A stretch of DNA of 14,723 nucleotides. Source: an uncultured Clostridia bacterium. Its GTDB lineage: Bacteria > Bacillota > Clostridia > Oscillospirales > CAG-272. The stretch lies in NCBI GenBank assembly GCA_937895775.1, contig CALBLD010000351.1, positions 1 to 14,723 of the forward strand, in the 5' to 3' direction. The translations under genes and the position numbers were made by a program. Within the stretch, counting starts at the first letter, position 1. Each line of letters opens with the position of its first letter. Shown here piece by piece: positions 6,562 to 12,726 of the stretch. The notes under the pieces were generated by a model. The model had not been told where the DNA came from and did not search any database. It worked only from the letters and a program-made list of their open reading frames with translations.

Positions 6562-8223
6562 TTATTCTATTTCTATCTTCGCAAGGGTGATTCTGCAGAA
6601 ATTGTCCTTGCCTTCGTACTTTTTGTACTGGATGCAGTTTGCGTAATAGAGCGTCTTGCCGTCAGCCGAGAAGAAGAGAGAGGGCGAATATCCGAATTTC
6701 TGCGGTGTATATGTACCCGTTTCGGGATATGTGAGCGGGCTGTCGATCTTCTCGAATGTCTCGCCGTAGTCGAAGCTTAAGATTATCTTGCTTTCACAGC
6801 CGACCCATGTGACTATCACGAGAGTTCCGCACTCACCGCCCGCGGGCGTCCATGCGCACCATGGTGCGCCGCCGTAATAGGTTTTGTCCCCTTTGGTTCT
6901 GAGTGCCGTTCCGGTGGAGGCGGTGTCCCATTCGCTTATCGAATCGGAAGTCTTGTAGAAAACCTGATTTCCGCTCTTGCCGCCGTAATTCACAAATTCG
7001 TAGACCGCAAAATACTTTCCGTTGCCCATTTTCGCTATCGAAATCATGCCCGGACGGTCATCAAAATTTTCGCATGCCACAACATCGACCTGATCGCTCC
7101 ATGTCACGCCGTCCTGCGTGCGTCTGTACGACAGTTTCTGATCGTGCTTGGGGTCGGAATCGTCCGAGAAGAAGCAGTAGAGCCAGCCGTCCTCGTATGT
7201 CAGGAAGGGTTCCCATACGCCTTCGCCGATACCGCCGCCGGTCGCAACGATCGTGAACTGCTCCCATGTCTTTCCGAGATTATAGCTTCTCCAGAGCGAG
7301 ATCTGCGATTTGCGCTCGTGAGGTCCGTCTATCGACGTACCGCCGAGAATAAGCGTCCCCGCAGGCATGTCGCCCACCTTTTCGGGAAGCTCGAACAGGT
7401 GCGGCTGCTCGTAGCCGTCGATCGTTGTATCGATCGTCTCCTGCACCTGCGAGACCTTGGTCCATTTCTTTCCGCCGTCGTCACTGCGGTAGATGCGGAA
7501 ACAGAAAGGTCTGAAATATCCCTCCTGGGTCGCATACAACATTCCGTTCTTACTCTCGTCCGGCTGATGCTGAAGCTCTATCACGGTCGGATATTCGCAT
7601 CCGACCGACCATGATCCGCTCTGCGGACGGTATATGTCGGATGTAAACACGGTTTTGAAACGCGTGCCGTTCGATGCGGCAACGATCATTTCGTATCCGC
7701 CGACGATGTTCTCCCCGTCATTCATCGCAAGCGTTTTCTTCCCGTCTTCTCCGGTGCTTATCTTTTCCATAAATCTCTTGACCCCTTCCGTTGTCGCTTC
7801 GACATTGGTTCCGACGATCGTGATCTTCTTTCCCGAAACCTTTACCTCATAGCCGTATTTCTTTTTGGTACTCTTTTTAAGCTCTTCGAGTGCCGCGGCG
7901 GACGCGTCGCGGTCGGTCGATCCCAAAAGGATTTCTTTGTCGCCGGTGTCCGGATGATCTCCGGAGGCATCCTTGTCGGCATACGCCTTTATTCCCAGCT
8001 CTTTTGCGAGCTTTTCGGCACCGAGTCTTATCGACGCCGCCGAAAATCCGCCGTAAACGACGCTGTATCCGGACAGATCGGCTGCGGTATCAACCTCTTC
8101 CTCTGCCTTTGTCGTGGTGACCGGCGTTTCATCCGGCTTTTTGCATGACGGCAATGCGCAGACGCAGATTACTGCGGCAAGAGCCGCCGCCGTGTATTTA
8201 AGATACACCGACATTTTCTTCAT
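6562..8223 (-). CDS. Sialidase-fold (Asp-box beta-propeller) lipoprotein, divergent copy
   Basis: The 553-residue protein has a signal peptide ending in lipobox LPSC (C27), so it should be anchored to the outer face of the membrane. A Thr/Glu-rich linker is followed by an alpha/beta module (about 50-155) containing KEILLGSTDR and KKITIVGTN, resembling non-catalytic N-terminal domains of GH20/GH67-type proteins. The propeller (about 185-553) carries Asp boxes SDDGGKKW (247-254), the degenerate SYNLGKTW (312-319) and SFDYGETF (482-489), plus GVWEPF (335-340). The fold is shared by sialidases (GH33) and exo-arabinanases (GH93). Where its two paralogues have YPR near the propeller start, this protein has YPT (211-213), so activity is uncertain. 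The start is ambiguous: GGAGG lies 15 bases before ATG 8223, and another GGAGG lies 13 bases before an in-frame GTG at 8247. Confidence 0.82.
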   Translation of the reverse strand: MKKMSVYLKYTAAALAAVICVCALPSCKKPDETPVTTTKAEEEVDTAADLSGYSVVYGGFSAASIRLGAEKLAKELGIKAYADKDASGDHPDTGDKEILLGSTDRDASAAALEELKKSTKKKYGYEVKVSGKKITIVGTNVEATTEGVKRFMEKISTGEDGKKTLAMNDGENIVGGYEMIVAASNGTRFKTVFTSDIYRPQSGSWSVGCEYPTVIELQHQPDESKNGMLYATQEGYFRPFCFRIYRSDDGGKKWTKVSQVQETIDTTIDGYEQPHLFELPEKVGDMPAGTLILGGTSIDGPHERKSQISLWRSYNLGKTWEQFTIVATGGGIGEGVWEPFLTYEDGWLYCFFSDDSDPKHDQKLSYRRTQDGVTWSDQVDVVACENFDDRPGMISIAKMGNGKYFAVYEFVNYGGKSGNQVFYKTSDSISEWDTASTGTALRTKGDKTYYGGAPWCAWTPAGGECGTLVIVTWVGCESKIILSFDYGETFEKIDSPLTYPETGTYTPQKFGYSPSLFFSADGKTLYYANCIQYKKYEGKDNFCRITLAKIEIE

Positions 8224-8296
8224 ATTGACCAGTTTTGACCTCCGCACGGGCGGAAGCCGTCCTCCGTTACCTTATTCCGGACAAATCCGTGATTTT

Positions 8297-8325
8297 ATTT
8301 TACCTGTTGCCGCATATATTTTCAA
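8297..8325 (-). promoter_or_regulatory. Promoter for the divergent Asp-box lipoprotein gene
   Basis: Minus-strand TTGAAA (8320-8325), a 17-base spacer and TAAAAT (8297-8302), in an AT-rich 159-bp gap between two genes of the same direction. The predicted start near 8290 falls on a small dyad CGGA-CAAA-TCCG (8278-8289), which could be an operator or a short leader hairpin. Confidence 0.65.
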
Positions 8326-8382
8326 TCGACAGATTTTTGCAAAAGCATATACGAAAACACATACTTTTTTGTGCAAAAAGTC

Positions 8383-9357
8383 TCATCCGATCGTTTTTTT
8401 CATAAGTGCGGCGATTTCGGCGTCGATCGCCTCTATTTTTCGGTCTATTTCGGCAAGTTTGCCGAGATAAATCGCTTCGGCAGCCTCTCTGCCCGCTTCC
8501 GTTTCGGCTTTGCGGGCGCATGCGGTCGAAAAAACCGACGGAACAATCAGGTCGTGCGTCACATAACCGTCAAGCGAATCAAGCATACTCTCGAATTTTA
8601 AGAGACTGCAGTCGGTCAACGTGTTTTCGACATTTTCGGCGACTCTGCCGACGCTCACCGCAACCGTTCCCTTGCGCCTTATCGCCCTTTCGACGGTCAG
8701 CCGTGCGCTCGACTGCGCCGCGCGCACCCTGTCGCTTCCGACTCTCCACGGCTTTGACGAAAAATCGGTCGTAATTATCGGCTCCTTTTCCTCGCCGAAA
8801 TGCCGCAGAACCGAAAATCCGTTTTCGGCAAGAACCCCGTCGAACTCTTTTCTGTAATTACCCTCCGAAAAGCAGAAGGTCGTCGGTCGGGGGAAGGTGT
8901 CGCCCTCCGCATCAAGAAACCCATTTATATATGACGACAACTCGGCGGCATCGGCAAACGGTGCGCCCTCCCCTTTGTCGGCAAGCGCAAGCTCCCAACC
9001 GTTGTCAAGAAGCGCGGAGAGCTGCTCCTTTGTCATATTGTCACCCTCGCCGAGGACGGTATCCGCGCCGAGTGCGACAACGCCGGGAAAGCCGTACTCC
9101 CGCATCAGCGCATAAGCGGTCGAATAGACACTGCTGTCCGCCGTGTCAAAGCATATCACGAAAGATGCCTTTTCCTTGCTGTCTTCCTCGTGCACGACGG
9201 CATCTCTCTCGTCGGTGAGCTTTTTGCGCTCCTTTTGCAGACGGTCGATCTCTTCATATATCGCCGTGTAACTGTCGTCGCTTGCACGACAGCCGCAAAA
9301 ACCGACAAGCAAAGCAAGCACAAGCAGCAAAATCAAAGATATTTTCCCTTTTTTCAT
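8383..9357 (-). CDS. Lipoprotein with a degenerate NodB-type polysaccharide deacetylase fold
   Basis: The 324-residue protein has a signal sequence with a cysteine pair (GFCGC, C21/C23); the lipobox is imperfect, so lipidation is probable but not certain. Residues 30-60 form a charged coiled coil (YEEIDRLQKERKKLTDE). Residues 64-275 resemble the NodB fold: SFVICFDTAD where active enzymes have TFDDG (67-73), NGWELALADKG (119-129) where they have GHEIxxHT, and FPRPTTFCFSEGNY (155-168) at the motif-3 position. The metal-binding second aspartate and both histidines are missing, so it is probably a non-catalytic carbohydrate-binding or structural relative. Residues about 285-320 form a second amphipathic helix. 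AAGGAG lies 8 bases before the start. It is the last gene after the duplicated propeller lipoproteins, 101 bp downstream, with no promoter seen in the gap. The fold assignment is inference. Confidence 0.72.
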   Translation of the reverse strand: MKKGKISLILLLVLALLVGFCGCRASDDSYTAIYEEIDRLQKERKKLTDERDAVVHEEDSKEKASFVICFDTADSSVYSTAYALMREYGFPGVVALGADTVLGEGDNMTKEQLSALLDNGWELALADKGEGAPFADAAELSSYINGFLDAEGDTFPRPTTFCFSEGNYRKEFDGVLAENGFSVLRHFGEEKEPIITTDFSSKPWRVGSDRVRAAQSSARLTVERAIRRKGTVAVSVGRVAENVENTLTDCSLLKFESMLDSLDGYVTHDLIVPSVFSTACARKAETEAGREAAEAIYLGKLAEIDRKIEAIDAEIAALMKKTIG

Positions 9358-9380
9358 GTCGGAGACTCCTTTTCACGAAA

Positions 9381-9439
9381 TTTGCGGAACAATGCCGCAA
9401 ACGGCTTCGCGACGGATGTTTCCGTCGGACGAAGCCGTT
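9381..9439 (-). other. Tandem intercistronic hairpins between two lipoprotein genes
   Basis: The first stem pairs AACGGCTTCG (9400-9409) with CGAAGCCGTT (9430-9439) and continues as GACGGA (9411-9416) with TCCGTC (9421-9426) around a 4-base loop. The second pairs TTTGCGG (9381-9387) with CCGCAAA (9395-9401). They share two bases, so both cannot close fully at once. No strong T-tract follows, so this is not a standard terminator. It may stabilise or process the mRNA, or reduce expression of the downstream gene. Confidence 0.6.
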
Positions 9440-9458
9440 CGGGTCTTACGGGTAAGGC

Positions 9459-11018
9459 TCAGCCTTCCTTTTTTGTTTTCTTTAAAAAGTCGGGGATGGC
9501 GATTCTGTTGATACGCACACCGAGTCCGTCGCTCGGGCTGGTGCAGGTATAAATATAGTCGTCGGTGACGAGCATGCCGTTCCACATCGAATTCTGATTT
9601 GCGCGGTCGTCGGGATAGGGATAATCGTGCGCCGAGAAGTTTTTCTCGGTCAGCTTTCTTACCGGAGTTCCGTCCGAAAGAACGGTCGCCATCTTGTAAA
9701 CGTCTTCCTTCTTCGATATCTCGTCGGTCTGACAGCTTATCAGAAGCTGTCCGGTGGGAAGCTCGACGATATAGGGTGCCGCACATCTCTTGCCCTTTTC
9801 GGTCGGACGCATAACCGCAACCGGCGTTGACCACTTTTTGCCGTCAGCCGACCATGTCAGCTTCACGCAGAAAAGTCCGTCGTTCGTTGTGTCCGCCGCC
9901 TCGATGACGCAGACATATTCGCCGGTCGAAAGCTGCTGCCATACCGGCATACCGTCACGCGATTTATGCTTGTCGCCGTCGCAGACGATCGTTCTGTTGT
10001 TCCATTCCTTCTTCTCTTCGTCCCACTGCTTGTATTCAATGTTCTGATATTTGGTCGTGTCGGTCGAATCGTTTGCATAGAAAACGGTCAGTTTGCCGTC
10101 CATCATGCCGAAATGCGGCTCCCAGACGCCCTTGTATGCCCCGTCCTTTTCGATATTTTCGTAAACGCAGGAGTGATAACTCCATGTCGCACCGTTGTCG
10201 GTGCTGTAATTTACATGGATAGAACCGTAGAACGAGCCGTCCTTCCTGTGTTCGGTCGAACGGTAGCCGAGATAGATTGTGCCGTCATCGGTCTGGAAAA
10301 GCGCGGCGTTCGCACAGCCGGGCATGTTGTTTGCCGTCGTAACCGCGCGGCGTTCCCATGTGGTTCCCTTGTCATTGCTGCGCATTATCATCATTCCGTC
10401 AACGGCAAGCAGAAGAGTGCCGTCGCGGAGCTGATAAAGTCTCGGATATCCGCCCGATGCGTTCTTTGCACCGATGATCTCCCCGTCATCCTTCCATGAT
10501 ATGCTCATAAGAGGTGAATTTCCGGTCACGCAAAGTTCCTCCTGTATCTCTATAATGCTTTTTCCGCTTATGAATGTCGCAATAAACGAATCGACGGCGT
10601 CACGGAGTGCCTTGTCGGTCGCACCCGCGATAAACACCTTTTTGCCGATCACGGCGATTTTCCAGCCGTCCTCTCCGAGGTCGGAGTAAACGCCCTCGGT
10701 CTCACTGCGGTCGGCTTTTCCGACAACGATTTCCTTTTCGGGTACATCGGTTCTCGATGTGTTCATTTTCAGCTCTACTCCGATCTTCGATGCGGCAAGC
10801 TGAATCGATGCGACAAGCGACACGGCGGTGCTGTCGGTCGTAGGACAGCTCATAAGATATGAGCCGTCTATGTTTATCGTTTTCGCTGCCGCTCCGGCGG
10901 TGGTCGACGCCGCCGTCGTTTCCCCGCCGTTCTTTCCTCCGCAGGCGGAGACGATCGGAAGCAGGAGAAGTGCCGCGAGGAGCAGGCATATCGTTTTCAT
11001 GCAGTGACTGTTTTTCAT
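9459..11018 (-). CDS. Sialidase-fold (Asp-box beta-propeller) lipoprotein, tandem copy 2
   Basis: The 519-residue protein has a signal peptide with lipobox VSAC (C26) and a Gly/Thr/Ala linker. An alpha/beta module follows (about 48-150, with EKEIVVGKADR and KKVFIAGATDKA), then a beta-propeller (about 185-510). Asp boxes are SNDKGTTW (214-221) and STDNGATW (272-279), with a third-like WSADGKKWSTP (389-399). YPRLYQLRDGT (191-201) may be the counterpart of the sialidase RIP arginine region; GVWEPHF (297-303) and KSRDGMPVW (352-360) are further candidate active-site segments. It could be an extracellular exo-glycosidase (GH33/GH93-like) or a glycan-binding protein. The start has AAAGGAT 8 bases upstream and lies 14 bp past the preceding paralogue's stop, so the two are co-transcribed and perhaps translationally coupled. 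Confidence 0.85.
   Translation of the reverse strand: MKNSHCMKTICLLLAALLLLPIVSACGGKNGGETTAASTTAGAAAKTINIDGSYLMSCPTTDSTAVSLVASIQLAASKIGVELKMNTSRTDVPEKEIVVGKADRSETEGVYSDLGEDGWKIAVIGKKVFIAGATDKALRDAVDSFIATFISGKSIIEIQEELCVTGNSPLMSISWKDDGEIIGAKNASGGYPRLYQLRDGTLLLAVDGMMIMRSNDKGTTWERRAVTTANNMPGCANAALFQTDDGTIYLGYRSTEHRKDGSFYGSIHVNYSTDNGATWSYHSCVYENIEKDGAYKGVWEPHFGMMDGKLTVFYANDSTDTTKYQNIEYKQWDEEKKEWNNRTIVCDGDKHKSRDGMPVWQQLSTGEYVCVIEAADTTNDGLFCVKLTWSADGKKWSTPVAVMRPTEKGKRCAAPYIVELPTGQLLISCQTDEISKKEDVYKMATVLSDGTPVRKLTEKNFSAHDYPYPDDRANQNSMWNGMLVTDDYIYTCTSPSDGLGVRINRIAIPDFLKKTKKEG
9904..10049 (-). repeat. Near-identical block shared by the tandem lipoprotein genes (copy at 11466-11611)
   Basis: About 146 bases here and at 11466-11611 (offset 1562) agree at roughly nine positions in ten by eye, including uninterrupted matches of more than 30 bases. 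Most differences are silent. They encode the shared segments QNIEYKQWDEEKKEWNN and DGDKHKSRDGMPVWQQLS plus TGEYVCV. The rest of the two genes is clearly less alike, so this block is either under strong constraint or was homogenised by gene conversion. Confidence 0.85.
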
Positions 11019-11032
11019 TTAAAAATATCCTT

Positions 11033-12568
11033 TCAGTTTTCGGAGGTTTCAAGTTTTACTCTCATAACACGCACGCCGTGACCCTTTGAGCCGCTCGTGC
11101 AGAAGAATATGTAATTATCTGTGACATACATTCCGTTCCATGTGGAGAAGCAGTCGGCCGAATCGTCGGCACCGAACGGATAGCCGTGCTTTGAAAAATT
11201 CTTTTCGGTAAGGTATCTGACCGGAGTTCCGTCGGATACCGATATCGCCATGTGCGTTCCCTTTGTCGGCTCGCCCAGCTTTTCGTCTGTCTGACAGCTT
11301 ACGACAAGCTGCCCGTTCGGAAGCTCAACAATATAGGGAGCCGCACAGCGGGTCTCCTTCACAAGCGGACTCATTACGGTTATCGGCTCGCTCCAGTTTA
11401 TCCCGTCAGCCGAATATGTGAGTTTTACGCAGAATTTGTTGTTGTTCGTCTTGTCGAACGCTTCCATGACGCAGACGTATTCGCCGGTCGAAAGCTGCTG
11501 CCATACCGGCATGCCGTCGCGCGATTTGTGCTTGTCTCCGTCGGACACGACGGTCTGATTGTTCCATTCCTTCTTCTCTTCGTCCCACTGCTTGTATTCT
11601 ATGTTCTGATAGTGGGTCGCCGACGGGATCTCGTTTGCGTAGAAGCAGGTGAGTTTTCCGTTGAGAATCCCCAGATGAGGCTCCCATACTCCCTTTTCGC
11701 CGAGCGGATCGACATGCTCGATTATCGCCGAATGATATTCCCATGTCTTGCCCTTGTCATGACTTGTGCTGACATGAAGCCCGTAATACTTGCCCCCCTC
11801 GGGCAGACTGTATACCGAACGGTAGGCATAATATATCACTCCGTCGTCGTCCTCGAAGAACGCCGCATTTGCAACGCCTTTGCGGTCGCCGCTCGCCTGT
11901 ACGTCGCGGCGGGCCCAGCTTGCCCCCTCGTCGTCCGAGGTCTTTACCCTCATTCCGTCGTATCCGAGCAGCATTGTGCCGTCACGCAGACGGTAAATTC
12001 TCGGATATGCGCTCGACACCTTGGTGTCGGTGTAATCGCCCTTTTCAAAATCAAATCCCGTTATAAGCGGACATCTTCCGTCCATTGTCATTCCCTCCGT
12101 AATTTTACCGCCGCGCAGTGCGGCAACAAATGCATCGTATGCCGTGCAGAGTCCTTTGTTTGACACTCCGGCAATGTATATCCTGTTTCCTTCGGCTTTT
12201 ACCGTCCAGCCGTCCTCGCCGAGTCGGTCATATACGGCTTGTGCGTCGTCACGCGACAGCTTTCCGACAACGATCTCCTTTTCGGGGATTTCGGTAAAAG
12301 AGGCGTTCAGCTTGACCGATGCTCCGAGACTGTCTTTCAGTTCGACCTGAAGCCGTCCCGCAAGCGAGAGCGCAATGCTGTCCCCTTTTGCACAGCTTAT
12401 CCTGAATTCGTCGGTGATCTCAAGTTTTTTCGGCACCGCTTCGGTGACCGCCGCCGTACTGCCGACGCTTTCGGTCGGAGGTGCGTCTCCGGGCGCACAT
12501 CCCGCAGCTGCCGACAGAAGTGCAAGCACAGCCGCAACCGTCGCCGCCTTCGCTATCCGCTTTTTCAT
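11033..12568 (-). CDS. Sialidase-fold (Asp-box beta-propeller) lipoprotein, tandem copy 1
   Basis: The 511-residue protein has a signal peptide with lipobox AAGC (C24) and a short Pro/Thr/Ser linker. The alpha/beta module (about 48-150) contains EKEIVVGKLSR and NRIYIAGVSNKG. The beta-propeller (about 180-505) has Asp boxes SDDEGASW (211-218) and SHDKGKTW (269-276), plus YSADGINWSEP (385-395). YPRIYRLRDGT (188-198), GVWEPHL (293-299) and KSRDGMPVW (348-356) match the downstream paralogue and mark the likely functional face. It sits right behind a perfect-consensus promoter and heads the operon of two propeller lipoproteins and the deacetylase-like lipoprotein. The start at 12568 has CGGAG 7 bases upstream; an upstream in-frame start would begin at the -10 box and is rejected. 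Substrate and catalysis are unproven. Confidence 0.86.
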   Translation of the reverse strand: MKKRIAKAATVAAVLALLSAAAGCAPGDAPPTESVGSTAAVTEAVPKKLEITDEFRISCAKGDSIALSLAGRLQVELKDSLGASVKLNASFTEIPEKEIVVGKLSRDDAQAVYDRLGEDGWTVKAEGNRIYIAGVSNKGLCTAYDAFVAALRGGKITEGMTMDGRCPLITGFDFEKGDYTDTKVSSAYPRIYRLRDGTMLLGYDGMRVKTSDDEGASWARRDVQASGDRKGVANAAFFEDDDGVIYYAYRSVYSLPEGGKYYGLHVSTSHDKGKTWEYHSAIIEHVDPLGEKGVWEPHLGILNGKLTCFYANEIPSATHYQNIEYKQWDEEKKEWNNQTVVSDGDKHKSRDGMPVWQQLSTGEYVCVMEAFDKTNNNKFCVKLTYSADGINWSEPITVMSPLVKETRCAAPYIVELPNGQLVVSCQTDEKLGEPTKGTHMAISVSDGTPVRYLTEKNFSKHGYPFGADDSADCFSTWNGMYVTDNYIFFCTSGSKGHGVRVMRVKLETSEN

Positions 12569-12630
12569 TATTTTCTCCGATCGGGACTGTTTTTTTGTTT
12601 TCGCGGTCGCCCTACGCCGCAATTTATGCA

Positions 12631-12659
12631 ATTATAACATATAAAAATCCGCATGTCAA
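12631..12659 (-). promoter_or_regulatory. Perfect-consensus promoter of the lipoprotein operon
   Basis: Minus-strand TTGACA (12654-12659), exactly 17 bases, then TATAAT (12631-12636): both boxes match the sigma-70/sigma-A consensus at all six positions. The predicted start near 12624 gives a leader of about 56 bases to the start at 12568. A wide dyad GTACAA (12681-12686) / TTGTAC (12714-12719) lies upstream, possibly a regulator site, but it is short. Confidence 0.88.
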
Positions 12660-12726
12660 GCAAATTCGGACAATTTAACGGTACAACCCCGACTGCGACA
12701 GCGACCGACTTTTTTGTACTTTTGCA

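Noticed and set aside
8340..8382. T-rich/A-rich dyad (CTTTTT...AAAAAAG) after the deacetylase-like gene as a terminator
   Set aside because: The stem is only A-T pairs with no GC-rich part, so it would not form a stable terminator hairpin.
9361..9373. GGAGACTCC-like sequence before the deacetylase-like gene as a third copy of the GH31 operator arm
   Set aside because: It is the ribosome binding site of that gene and matches only about 7 bases; chance similarity between Shine-Dalgarno-rich sequences is enough.
12681..12719. GTACAA/TTGTAC dyad as a terminator of the CotH gene
   Set aside because: The arms are only 6 bp with a 27-base interior and no T-tract in the right direction; kept only as a possible operator.
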